64,000 bases of DNA from the NCBI GenBank assembly GCA_900545225.1, contig UQXZ01000004.1, positions 1-64,000 of the forward strand, given 5' to 3'. Source of the stretch: an uncultured Eubacteriales bacterium (GTDB taxonomy: Bacteria > Bacillota > Clostridia > Lachnospirales > Lachnospiraceae). The notes beneath the pieces were generated by a model. That model was not told the origin of the DNA. It searched no databases and saw only the letters and a program-made list of their open reading frames with translations. A program made the position numbers and the translations under genes. This document shows positions 8,784 to 16,860 of this stretch, piece after piece (positions within the stretch are counted from its first letter, which is position 1; each line of letters begins with the position of its first letter).

Positions 8784-9374
8784 TTATTTTAAATCCTCGT
8801 TATAAACGGCTCTGTCTCCTCCAACAAACTTTGCTCTTGTTCTTGCAAATGTCACATGAGCATTGCCGATTCTGTCAGTATGAACTCTTACGGGAACTAC
8901 CACATCTCTCATGTGCATTCCGATAAATGTATCGCCAATGTCCATTCCTGCCGTGGCTTTTCTTTCAAGAGACTCTACCGCATATGCATTTTCAAAGCCA
9001 TTGTATGCCGCTGTACCAAATGAACCACCCGCCTTAAGAACAGGAACAACATTTACTCTTGTTAATCCGTATCTCTGGGCGCATTTCTTCTCAACAATAA
9101 CTGCTCTGTTAAGGTGCTCACAGCACTGTGCCGCAAGGAAAATGCCCTTTTCATCGCATACGCTCTTTATTGTAGAAAATACAGCCTTTCCGATTTCCTC
9201 ACTTGAGTATGTGCCTATCATATGAGCCGCAATTTCACTGGAAGAACATCCCACAACGAAAATGTCTTCCTCCTCAAGCTTTGCTATATCGATTAACTCT
9301 CTGACAGACCGCTCTATCTCTGACTTAATCTCATTTATATCTATATCCACGCTATCAGCGATTCCTGCTGCCAT
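8784..9374 (-). CDS. DUF436 / TIGR01440 family protein
   Basis: 196-aa protein of the YwlG-like DUF436 family, of unknown function and common in Firmicutes. Family blocks visible: FVVGCSSSEIAAHMIGTYSSEEIG, AAQCCEHLNRAVIVEK, NVVPVLKAGGSFGTAAY and FIGMHMRDVVVPVR. A Cys pair (CC) and a conserved His suggest a ligand-binding or catalytic pocket, but no reaction is established. The start has a strong AAGGAGGTAACT ribosome binding site. It lies 10 nt downstream of the FliB-like gene and is co-transcribed with it. Confidence 0.88.
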   Translation of the reverse strand: MAAGIADSVDIDINEIKSEIERSVRELIDIAKLEEEDIFVVGCSSSEIAAHMIGTYSSEEIGKAVFSTIKSVCDEKGIFLAAQCCEHLNRAVIVEKKCAQRYGLTRVNVVPVLKAGGSFGTAAYNGFENAYAVESLERKATAGMDIGDTFIGMHMRDVVVPVRVHTDRIGNAHVTFARTRAKFVGGDRAVYNEDLK

Positions 9375-9384
9375 AGTTACCTCC

Positions 9385-10548
9385 TTAATAAAATACAGCT
9401 AATATTCTTCTGAATGCAGCTCTTGAAAAGCCTTCTTCAAATAAGAAGTCCTCTGTAAGCTGCTCCATATTATCTTCTGAATACTCAAACTGTCTTGAAA
9501 TCATTTTTATCTGCTCAATTCTGTCTTCCAGTGTCATGACATTGTTATTTGTTTCAAGACAGTAAATATCAAACAGTCTGAGACAGATGTACATTGCAAC
9601 GGCTAATTTAGCCTTTAATAAAATGTCTCCGTCAAAAACTGCTTTTCCTAAATATCTGTATATAAGATAAATAATAAACTTATCGTAGTCTTCGCCACGT
9701 CCCTGCTTTTCAATAACATTTAAGCTGTCTCTGAATGCCTTAATGATTTTCTTGCCGGGATATTTCTTTGCAATAAGTTTCTCAAGCTTCGTATGAGCTT
9801 CCTCATACTCCTCTTCCATATCAGGAACTTCAAAAAATGCCATAAGAATTTCTTCTATTTCAGCACTTATGTCGTCCTTATATGCCGGCTTATGCTTAAC
9901 ATCAAATGTTACATTATCTATTGTATCCTTAATGAGATTCTTATAATCCTTATCCTCTGTTACAAACTCTTCTGAATTAAGAACATCCTGTAATTCTGAG
10001 CATACATTTAAATATATTGTAAGCTTTCTGCTTGTTGAGATTTTCTTATTGGAAAATAACTTAAATAATTCCTCTCTGAGTGTGAAAACGAAGTTTAACA
10101 TTTTCTCATCAGCTTCATCATCACAATCATCACCTGCAGGATCATTTTTTTCTTCCAGCTTAAAGTTAAGATCAGATTCTAAGATGATTCTTACGGCTTC
10201 TTCGCAGGCACATCCAATACCCACTTCCTTGAAGTCTCCGAAATACTCTGTAAATCTTGGAAACTGTACACATACATTTGCAAGATACTCTTCTCCAAAA
10301 CAGCTATACATTCCGCAGAGACCATTTTTCTCAAGCCATACGCATGCTCCATTTTTCTTTTTGAAGCAATCATAGCCTTCAGTATCTTCTATAGAATCCA
10401 TTAACTTGTCTTCATATATGGATGATTTGTAGTAATCTATGGCATCCTCGTCCACTTCTATATCCCATGAAGCTCTGCAACAGTTGTCCTTGCACTTGCT
10501 CATGGTACATTTGAATTGTTTATAGTAAAGGGGTTGTCGTACTTTCAT
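9385..10548 (-). CDS. FliB-like flagellin lysine-N-methylase family protein
   Basis: 387-aa protein whose N-terminus MKVRQPLYYKQFKCTMSKC starts a Cys-rich cluster (CTMSKCKDNCC, then CVWLEKNGLCGMYSCFGEE, NVCVQFPR and CACEEA) typical of the FliB/YkgJ metal-binding superfamily. Family members methylate lysines of flagellin, or are annotated so by homology. The rest is helical with no other motif. No flagellar gene is in the window, so the substrate is unproven. It sits between murI and the DUF436 gene on a compact operon. Confidence 0.85.
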   Translation of the reverse strand: MKVRQPLYYKQFKCTMSKCKDNCCRASWDIEVDEDAIDYYKSSIYEDKLMDSIEDTEGYDCFKKKNGACVWLEKNGLCGMYSCFGEEYLANVCVQFPRFTEYFGDFKEVGIGCACEEAVRIILESDLNFKLEEKNDPAGDDCDDEADEKMLNFVFTLREELFKLFSNKKISTSRKLTIYLNVCSELQDVLNSEEFVTEDKDYKNLIKDTIDNVTFDVKHKPAYKDDISAEIEEILMAFFEVPDMEEEYEEAHTKLEKLIAKKYPGKKIIKAFRDSLNVIEKQGRGEDYDKFIIYLIYRYLGKAVFDGDILLKAKLAVAMYICLRLFDIYCLETNNNVMTLEDRIEQIKMISRQFEYSEDNMEQLTEDFLFEEGFSRAAFRRILAVFY

Positions 10549-10571
10549 AATATCTCCGTTATGTCAGCTGT

Positions 10572-11372
10572 TTATAACATTTCCATATTTGCAAATCTGT
10601 CATTAAGCATCTCAATAGTTTTAAGCTTCTGACTGTCTGTAACCTCTGTGCCGGACTCAAAATAAATAACTCTCGGTTCGCCGTCTATTTTGTCAGCATC
10701 GGTTGCAAGAAGTCCGTTTTCTTCCAGCTTTCTCTTAAGCTGTCTTGCAGTCCCCCTGCCTCCGTCCACAATTTGCACTCCATCTATTAGCTCTTTAAAG
10801 CTGTCCTTAAAGAAACCATAGTGAGTACAGCCAAGAATTAATATTCCGTACTGATCCAGAGGATAGCCCTCAAGTTCTTCCTTCAGATAAGGCACTATTG
10901 TCTCTTTATCAAATATTCCGTCTTCCGCATATTTGGCCAGGTATTTAAGGCCCTTTTTATCTATTCTGTGCTCTGTGTCATATTTGTTAATAAGAGTTTC
11001 AAGTTTTTCACCTTCAATAGTGGCATTTGTTGCCAGAAGAAGAATTCTCTTATCTGTTTTATATTTCAGTATGGCCGGTTTAACTGCCGGTTCAATTCCT
11101 ATAATAGGAATGTCCGGATACTTCCGCCTGATAACTTCCGCTCCGGCACTTGTTGCGGTGTTACAGGCTATTACGATGGCCTTTGATCCCTTTTCAACTA
11201 GGAAATCAATTGCCTCTTCTGAATATTTTAAAATGTCTTCTCTGCTCTTGTTGCCGTAGGGAACATTATTTACATCCGCATAATATAAAAACTTTTCCTT
11301 CGGAAGAATTTTAAGCGCATGGTTTAATACCGATAATCCGCCAAGACCCGAATCAAAGAATCCTACTCTCAT
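10572..11372 (-). CDS. murI: Glutamate racemase
   Basis: Interconverts L- and D-glutamate to provide D-Glu for peptidoglycan; cytosolic, cofactor-independent, two-base mechanism. The 266-aa protein has all family motifs: FFDSGLGGLSVL at the N-terminus, the first catalytic Cys in ACNTATSAG (C70), and the second in ILGCTHYGFF. AAGAGG precedes the ATG. It heads a four-gene minus-strand operon (murI, FliB-like, DUF436, TrmH-type methyltransferase) with gaps of 10-23 nt. Confidence 0.95.
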   Translation of the reverse strand: MRVGFFDSGLGGLSVLNHALKILPKEKFLYYADVNNVPYGNKSREDILKYSEEAIDFLVEKGSKAIVIACNTATSAGAEVIRRKYPDIPIIGIEPAVKPAILKYKTDKRILLLATNATIEGEKLETLINKYDTEHRIDKKGLKYLAKYAEDGIFDKETIVPYLKEELEGYPLDQYGILILGCTHYGFFKDSFKELIDGVQIVDGGRGTARQLKRKLEENGLLATDADKIDGEPRVIYFESGTEVTDSQKLKTIEMLNDRFANMEML

Positions 11373-11675
11373 TGTAACCTCTTAAAAATTTAATTATAAC
11401 GCCCATTGTATATCGGAAAATGCAACATTTATTAATATCATCTTATGCATGTTTTCTATCCATAAGACTTATTAATTGTTATGTATCGTTTTTCGCAATG
11501 AGCAGTTTATACAATTATTTTTATTATATTACTTAAATATATATTTGTCATTGAATACAGACTATATCTGTATTCTTATATGAGAAAACGCATACATCAG
11601 GCATCTGCGAAATATATTTTCAGTAATTCATGATATTTACACAAAAATATTTTCAATAATATCGGATTAAAATAC
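11373..11675. other. AT-rich intergenic region upstream of murI
   Basis: About 300 nt between the terminator of the AhpF-like gene and murI. It must hold the murI operon promoter. I see no gene, riboswitch or convincing operator in it. Confidence 0.5.
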
Positions 11676-11741
11676 AAAAAAGAGACGCCTTTGCATCTCC
11701 ATATCTTCATGATATGTTTCTGCATTGCACGTCTCTTTTTT
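11676..11741 (-). terminator. Elaborate terminator of the AhpF-like gene
   Basis: Outer arms are a perfect 12-bp inverted repeat (11676-11687, 11730-11741) made of an A6/T6 run plus GAGACG/CGTCTC. Inside is a second 6-bp stem, CATATC/GATATG around TTCAT. It starts 7 nt after the stop codon. Confidence 0.85.
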
Positions 11742-11747
11742 AATCTA

Positions 11748-13400
11748 TCAGATAGAACCTGTCTTCTCTGCAAGGAGGTCAACAAGCTGTTCGATATTCT
11801 TCTTTCCAAATGAGATGTCTTTGTCATTGATTACAAGGCAAGGAACACTCTGAACATTATATTTGCTCTTTAAATCTTCATAGTTCATAACATCATAAAC
11901 TTCTGAAGTAATGTTGTCATTTAATGTTGCCATCTTCTGAGCTGCAACAACTAAATCAGGACACATTGTACATGAAAGCGAAACGAGTACCTTCATATCG
12001 ATTGGCTCTTTAACATTTTCAATTCTTGTCTTAACAGCCTCATCAATGCTCTGGCCTGAACCTGATGCATTGTATAAGCCTAAAATAAATGATGTAAACT
12101 CATGTCCGCCCGGAACACCGTGGAATCCAAGACCTGTATACTGTCCGTTCTCACGGTAAACCTTTACGCATGGCATGTGATCTGCTGTCTCACCTGTGTT
12201 CTCAACAACAATCTTGTCTGTTAAGTTACCAACTGCGTTCATGTAATTCTTAAGCTCTTCTGCCTTATCGCTGTTATCGAGGTAAAGCTTGAGGATAACC
12301 TTTGACTCCATTCTGTCAAATACTGCATTGAGCTGAGCAAGCATCTTATCGTTAAATAATCCGCTTGAATCCTTAGCTGTTGAAGCTGTATTACTTTCTG
12401 TCTGTGCAGGTGCCTTTTCTTCCTTAACTTCAGGAGCAAATCCTACCTTTTCATGAAGCTCAGCTGCATATTTTTCAAGCTCTGTTGCGGCAATTGCACC
12501 ATCAGCTACAGCTGTTACAACCTGTCTGAGAGTCTTAATACATACGTCACCTGCAGCATAGAGACCGTCAACATTTGTCTTTCTGTTAGCGTCTGTAACC
12601 ACGTAACCTCTGTCAAGCTCAGCAATTCCTTCAAGAAGTGCTGTCTCAGGCTCATAACCTGCAAATACAAATACACCGAAGTTCTCATCAGACTTGTATT
12701 CTGTAACTTCGCCTGTCTTGGAATTCTTATATCTGATGTAGTTTACGCCGTTGTCGTCGCCGTTTACTTCTTCAACATCTACATTTGTAACAACTGTTAT
12801 TTTCTCGTGATTCTTTGCCTTTTCTGATACAGAAGCAGCACATGAGAAATCGTCCTTTCTTACAAGAACAGTTACGTGCTTTGCAAACTTAGTTAAGAAT
12901 ACACTTTCTTCAGCAGCAGCAAATCCGCCACCTACTACAAACACTTCCTTATCTGTGAAGAATTCTCCGTCACATGTAGCACAGTAAGCAACGCCTCTTC
13001 CCTTGAAGTCAGCCTCACCCTTGAATCCGATCATTCTTGGGTGTGCACCTGTGGCATATACGATACCATATGTGTATAAGTCACCTCTTGATGTAGATAC
13101 TGTCTTAATGTCTCCATTAACATCTAAGCCCTTAACTTCAGCTGAAATAAATTCAGCACCGAAGTTTTCAGCCTGAACTCTCATAGTTTCTGTAAGCTCA
13201 GCACCGCTTGTCTTTAATACGCCAGGGTAGTTAACTACTTCTTCTGTAATTGTAATCTGTCCACCGAAATTTTCCTTTTCGATAACAAGGACACGATATT
13301 TTGCACGTGCAAGATAGATAGCTGATGTAAGGCCTGCAGGACCGCCACCAACTACAATTACGTCATACATTTTGCTCTTATCTATATCGTTAATATTCAT
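11748..13400 (-). CDS. AhpF-like NAD(P)H disulfide reductase with permuted domain order
   Basis: Flavoprotein that should pass electrons from NAD(P)H to the peroxiredoxin encoded upstream. Residues 1-310 are thioredoxin-reductase-like: FAD motif GGGPAG at 18-23, redox CATC at 140-143, nucleotide motif GGGFAA at 157-162. After a low-complexity linker (EEKAPAQTESNTAS), residues about 345-550 form a tandem thioredoxin-fold module. It has the GVPGGHEFTSFILGLYNASG block and a CTMC redox pair at 477-480, which in classical AhpF is N-terminal. The domain order is therefore reversed relative to AhpF. Length of 550 aa is slightly above AhpF. Confidence 0.9.
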   Translation of the reverse strand: MNINDIDKSKMYDVIVVGGGPAGLTSAIYLARAKYRVLVIEKENFGGQITITEEVVNYPGVLKTSGAELTETMRVQAENFGAEFISAEVKGLDVNGDIKTVSTSRGDLYTYGIVYATGAHPRMIGFKGEADFKGRGVAYCATCDGEFFTDKEVFVVGGGFAAAEESVFLTKFAKHVTVLVRKDDFSCAASVSEKAKNHEKITVVTNVDVEEVNGDDNGVNYIRYKNSKTGEVTEYKSDENFGVFVFAGYEPETALLEGIAELDRGYVVTDANRKTNVDGLYAAGDVCIKTLRQVVTAVADGAIAATELEKYAAELHEKVGFAPEVKEEKAPAQTESNTASTAKDSSGLFNDKMLAQLNAVFDRMESKVILKLYLDNSDKAEELKNYMNAVGNLTDKIVVENTGETADHMPCVKVYRENGQYTGLGFHGVPGGHEFTSFILGLYNASGSGQSIDEAVKTRIENVKEPIDMKVLVSLSCTMCPDLVVAAQKMATLNDNITSEVYDVMNYEDLKSKYNVQSVPCLVINDKDISFGKKNIEQLVDLLAEKTGSI

Positions 13401-13506
13401 AATTCTAACCTCTTATTTCAGTATAAATTAGCCAGTAAAACCGATTTATACTATTGTGCTATGAATAGACTATTTATCAAATTCTTTTATAACAGCTTTA
13501 TCTAAA

Positions 13507-13550
13507 AAAGTGTCCTTTACATATGAATGTCAATATGTAAAGAACACTTT
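13507..13550 (-). terminator. Terminator of ahpC
   Basis: 18-bp arms (13507-13524, 13533-13550, one mismatch), then a T6 run in the minus direction (plus-strand A-run from 13504). It separates ahpC from the AhpF-like gene, so the two are not simply one transcript. Confidence 0.8.
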
Positions 13551-13596
13551 GATTTAATAATTATTGACTACAGTTTTATCGACTATAGTATCAAAA

Positions 13597-14160
13597 TTAA
13601 AGCTTACCTACAAGGTCAAGGCTTGGCTCAAGTGTCTCAGCACCTGGTGTCCACTTAGCAGGACAAACTTCGTTACCGTGCTCTGCTACGAACTGGCAAG
13701 CCTGAAGCTTTCTGAATAACTCGTCTGCGTTACGTCCTACGTTACCGGCGTTTACTTCGTAAGCTACAATCTTACCTTCTGGGTTAACGATGAATGATCC
13801 TCTTTCAGCAAGACCTGACTCTGGGATAAGTACTTCGAAATCTGTTGAAAGTGCATGTGTAGGATCTGCAAGCATTACATACTCAAGATTCTTGATTCTG
13901 TCTGATGTATCAGCCCATGCCTTGTGTACGAAATGTGTATCTGTTGATACAGAGTAAACTTCGCAGCCAGCTGCCTTGAAGTCAGCATACTTGTTCTGAA
14001 GATCTTCAAGCTCTGTTGGGCAAACGAATGTGAAGTCTGCTGGGTAGAAGAAGAATACACTCCACTTACCAACAACGTCAGCCTTCTTTACTTCCTTGAA
14101 TTCACCAGCCTGATAAGCCTGTACTGTAAAATCTGCAATCTCTTTATCGATTAATGACAT
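13597..14160 (-). CDS. ahpC: Peroxiredoxin AhpC
   Basis: Typical 2-Cys peroxiredoxin (187 aa) reducing hydrogen peroxide and alkyl hydroperoxides. The peroxidatic Cys is C47 in FFYPADFTFVCPTE and the resolving Cys is C166 in EVCPAKWTPG. Start chosen at ATG 14160 with CAGGAGGAA upstream; the 17-residue upstream extension has no SD. Its electron donor is most likely the AhpF-like gene next door. A sigma-A-type promoter with an overlapping palindrome lies upstream, consistent with peroxide-responsive control. Confidence 0.95.
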   Translation of the reverse strand: MSLIDKEIADFTVQAYQAGEFKEVKKADVVGKWSVFFFYPADFTFVCPTELEDLQNKYADFKAAGCEVYSVSTDTHFVHKAWADTSDRIKNLEYVMLADPTHALSTDFEVLIPESGLAERGSFIVNPEGKIVAYEVNAGNVGRNADELFRKLQACQFVAEHGNEVCPAKWTPGAETLEPSLDLVGKL

Positions 14161-14244
14161 AATAAATTCCTCCTGAATTTTAAATTTAAAATAACATATT
14201 GCTTTCAGCAATGTTTAATTATCGTGTGTTTCTTTGATGGTGTA

Positions 14245-14273
14245 ATAGTAACTCTTAATGTCATATTTGTCAA
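14245..14273 (-). promoter_or_regulatory. Sigma-A-type promoter of ahpC
   Basis: On the minus strand TTGACA (14268-14273) and TACTAT (14245-14250) are separated by 17 nt and lie about 85 nt upstream of the ahpC start. The -35 box abuts the palindrome at 14272-14290. Confidence 0.7.
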
Positions 14274-14290
14274 TAGTAATAATTACTATT
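14272..14290. promoter_or_regulatory. PerR/Fur-like palindromic operator candidate
   Basis: Perfect 9-1-9 palindrome, half-site AATAGTAAT. Its central 15 bp match about 11 of 14 defined positions of the Firmicutes PerR box (TTATAATNATTATAA), and it overlaps the ahpC -35 element. Binding by PerR is inferred from position and similarity. Confidence 0.6.
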
Positions 14291-14493
14291 ATTATAATTT
14301 TTATTGAAAAATCACTCGTTTTTAGGTGTTTTTTAATGCATATTTACAGAAATGTCGTGAATATATGGCTGAAATTATCATCATTTACCACGATATTCTT
14401 ATTATAAAACTAATTGTGTCATATATAAATCCCCCCACATACCATTTTTAAGACTTTAATTTTTAATTAATAATTAAATGCTGAATCAAAAAA
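14291..14493. other. Intergenic spacer upstream of ahpC
   Basis: About 200 nt of AT-rich DNA between the ahpC operator and the terminator of the next gene. No gene or structured element was recognised. Confidence 0.4.
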
Positions 14494-14521
14494 TCACCCC
14501 GGGGATTTGTCCCCAGGATGA
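14494..14521 (-). terminator. GC-rich terminator of the 295-aa hypothetical gene
   Basis: 12-bp arms (14494-14505, 14510-14521) with G-U pairs and a 4-nt loop, followed in the minus direction by six T. About 95 nt downstream of the stop. Confidence 0.75.
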
Positions 14522-14616
14522 CTTTTAAAATTAATATATGTTCTGCATGGCTTTTAATAAGTAAGCAGATTTCATTTATGACTTTTCAATCAGGTGACTT
14601 TTTTGCAGCTCTTTAT

Positions 14617-15504
14617 TTACTGAATTTCCCTGCAGATACTTTTCAGCTCTTCATCTGAGAGATTGATTACACAGCAGTCTGCATCGTACTTTTTAGATTT
14701 ATCGATGCAGGCTACAAATTTATCATAATCAACTCTTTCTCTGTCATATTTATCAAATGTAAGAAGAACTTCTCTCTTTATTACATTTACAGGCTTTCTT
14801 GAGAATACTCTCGGAACAATTGGGAAAATGGTTTCCTTTCCTGCAGGAACAGTGTGGACAACACTTACATCAGGCTTTAATCCCTTTGTCCTGTTCTTTC
14901 CAAAAAATCCCCTTGTCTTCTGCTCTATCTTTTTCTCAACAGTTGATATAGGAGCAGCATAGTAATAATCATGGTGCTGCATTTTATCTAAATACTCTGC
15001 AAATTTATCTATGTCAGAACCGAACTGCTCCATTTGCTCCTTATCTATGGCAATAGGATTCTTTACGCCGAAAATGAAATACACCGGAACTTCGCCGCTG
15101 TTAATCTTATCTGTCATTTCAGTTAATGATCTCTTTGTATTGTCTATGTCCACATCGATAAGATTATCAATGTCAGATAAAATCATGTTGAGACCGTTGT
15201 GAGTAAACTTTTTCACATTCATCTTCTCACATATTTTTTTGAGATATTCATAGAAACCGTAGATTTCTTTTCTTGAAGTAGGATCTGAATGTGTAAGAGA
15301 TACAAAGTAATTTGCTCTCTCTAAATTGATTCCTCTTGCTAATTTATCAGTCTCATACACGAGAGTATTTGTACCAATTTCTCCAGGCTGAAGGGAAAAT
15401 CCTTTGTCCCATGTTCCGTATTCCCATCCCGGTAATAAAAGCTCCTGGATAACAGGTGGTTTTTTAAAAACTGCAGCCGGCTCTATATTAACTCTTACTG
15501 ACAT
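14617..15504 (-). CDS. Hypothetical protein, 295 aa
   Basis: Not firmly recognised; it vaguely resembles Firmicutes DUF4299-type proteins but I would not assign that. No signal peptide or membrane segment; charged and probably cytosolic. Visible features: an N-terminal VNIEPAAVFKKPPVIQELLLPGWEYGTWD block, a central helical part with LNMILSDIDNLIDVDIDN, a basic stretch KTRGFFGKNRTKG near 215 and a C-terminal EVLLTFDKYDRERVDYDKF block. Monocistronic, with its own terminator. Confidence 0.75.
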   Translation of the reverse strand: MSVRVNIEPAAVFKKPPVIQELLLPGWEYGTWDKGFSLQPGEIGTNTLVYETDKLARGINLERANYFVSLTHSDPTSRKEIYGFYEYLKKICEKMNVKKFTHNGLNMILSDIDNLIDVDIDNTKRSLTEMTDKINSGEVPVYFIFGVKNPIAIDKEQMEQFGSDIDKFAEYLDKMQHHDYYYAAPISTVEKKIEQKTRGFFGKNRTKGLKPDVSVVHTVPAGKETIFPIVPRVFSRKPVNVIKREVLLTFDKYDRERVDYDKFVACIDKSKKYDADCCVINLSDEELKSICREIQ

Positions 15505-15576
15505 CTGATTATGCCCCTTTCTTTACGATCTTTATAATTCGTGTATTCCTTATAATAGTATGCTATATATAATAAC

Positions 15577-15618
15577 AAAAGCCGAACATTGATGCCACTC
15601 ATCAATAATTCGGCTTTT
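15577..15618 (-). terminator. Terminator of SAM-methyltransferase gene
   Basis: Near-perfect hairpin: AAAAGCCGAA pairs with TTCGGCTTTT, plus an inner ATTGATG/CATCAAT stem, ending in a T-rich tail on the minus strand. 23 nt after the methyltransferase stop. Confidence 0.8.
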
Positions 15619-15640
15619 ATCTTAAATAAAGTAATTTAAA

Positions 15641-16417
15641 TTACTTTACTGCTTCAATCATAAACATAGGACTGTTTTTATAATTCTCTTTTTCTTCAGG
15701 TGTAAGAACTTCAAATACCTTCTCAGTTTCTGCAGTAGCTTCTCTGAATCCGATGTCCTTTAACTTGCATATATCCCATGTAGGACGAACAATATATGTT
15801 AATGGCATCTGTCTTGCGATGTCATCCATCCAATCGTTATCTATGCCCTCACCGTCAACGAAGTAATCATAGATTCCTTCTCTTTTAAGATTTTCTCTTG
15901 TAAGAGCAAATTCTCTCTTCTTTGTCTCGTCACTTAAATGACAATACCAGTTTGCATCAAAGTTAAGGAGCTTTCCACCTGGCTTTAAAACTCTGAACCA
16001 CTCCTTATATGCCTTCTCAGGATCTTCCAGTACCCATGTTAAATTTCTTGTTACGATAAGATCGAACTGGTTGTTGTCAAAATTAAGATTCTGAGCATCC
16101 ATTCTTCTGAAGTCTATCTCATCCTTGAAAATACCTGCATTGTCTTTTGCTTTAACAAGCATTTCTTCAGTGTAATCTACAGCACTTACGTTATATCCTC
16201 TTTCAGCAAGAAGAATTGAAAAGAATCCCGGACCTGTACCAATATCAAGAACATTAATTTCTTTTTTATTCTTAACATTCTTTAAATGTTCCGGCATATT
16301 TGCTTCGATAAGATTTCCCCAGAGCATTCTCTGAACTCCTGCAAGCTCATGTTTGTTAACTTTGGAGTATCCCTCAGCTCTGTTTGTCCAGTAGGATTCT
16401 ATTTCATCAAGTAACAT
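15641..16417 (-). CDS. Class I SAM-dependent methyltransferase
   Basis: 258 aa from ATG 16417; an ATG 9 nt upstream is too close to the AGAGGT site and the longer frame has no SD. Rossmann fold visible: motif I VLDIGTGPGFFSILLAERG, acidic motif II in NVSAVDYTEEML, motif III FRRMDAQNLNFD and motif IV FDLIVTRNLTWVLEDPEKA. The C-terminal lid contains GIDNDWMDDIARQMP. Substrate unknown; the pattern is that of small-molecule or ubiE-like methyltransferases. It follows the 125-aa orphan and the MoxR cassette on the same strand. Confidence 0.85.
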   Translation of the reverse strand: MLLDEIESYWTNRAEGYSKVNKHELAGVQRMLWGNLIEANMPEHLKNVKNKKEINVLDIGTGPGFFSILLAERGYNVSAVDYTEEMLVKAKDNAGIFKDEIDFRRMDAQNLNFDNNQFDLIVTRNLTWVLEDPEKAYKEWFRVLKPGGKLLNFDANWYCHLSDETKKREFALTRENLKREGIYDYFVDGEGIDNDWMDDIARQMPLTYIVRPTWDICKLKDIGFREATAETEKVFEVLTPEEKENYKNSPMFMIEAVK

Positions 16418-16455
16418 GTTACACATACCTCTTTTATACACATAATTCAATGTAC

Positions 16456-16833
16456 TCATATTAATGAATCTGCATGCTTTTTGCATCCCCCCAGGGGGGT
16501 AATTTTGATGTGTTTGTTGGAAGATTCTTCCTTTTTCGGTTTCAGAATTTGTTCATTTATCTTTGTTTCGGCCTTAATACAGTTCTTTTTTTCAAGAACT
16601 GCAACACCATAATTCGCAAACCAATAGCCAGTTACCAAATATGCATTTTCTTCACTATATTCGTTATACCAGCATTTCTTTGTAAGATGCCAACCCCAAT
16701 TATGTTCTTTCAAATCTGTACGAACAGCTTCACATGGCTTTTTACCAAAGTACAGCTCTATTTCTTCGACTTTTTGGAAATATACTTTTTCAGTATCTGT
16801 TGTTTCCTCTTTTTCTTTATCTGTACCTATCAT
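16456..16833 (-). CDS. Orphan hypothetical protein, 125 aa
   Basis: No family recognised. An acidic N-terminus precedes a compact aromatic-rich core (EHNWGWHLTKKCWYN, then NAYLVTGYWFANYGVAVLEK, about residues 44-80) and a basic tail. No signal peptide or membrane helix. CAGGGGT lies upstream of the ATG. Near the 3' end the coding sequence contains a perfect C6-N-G6 palindrome (16487-16499), a possible length-variable tract. It lies 27 nt downstream of the MoxR gene and 38 nt upstream of the methyltransferase start, so it may be co-transcribed with both. Confidence 0.6.
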   Translation of the reverse strand: MIGTDKEKEETTDTEKVYFQKVEEIELYFGKKPCEAVRTDLKEHNWGWHLTKKCWYNEYSEENAYLVTGYWFANYGVAVLEKKNCIKAETKINEQILKPKKEESSNKHIKITPLGGCKKHADSLI

Positions 16834-16860
16834 TTATACCCCTGATTCAATGACTTATTC

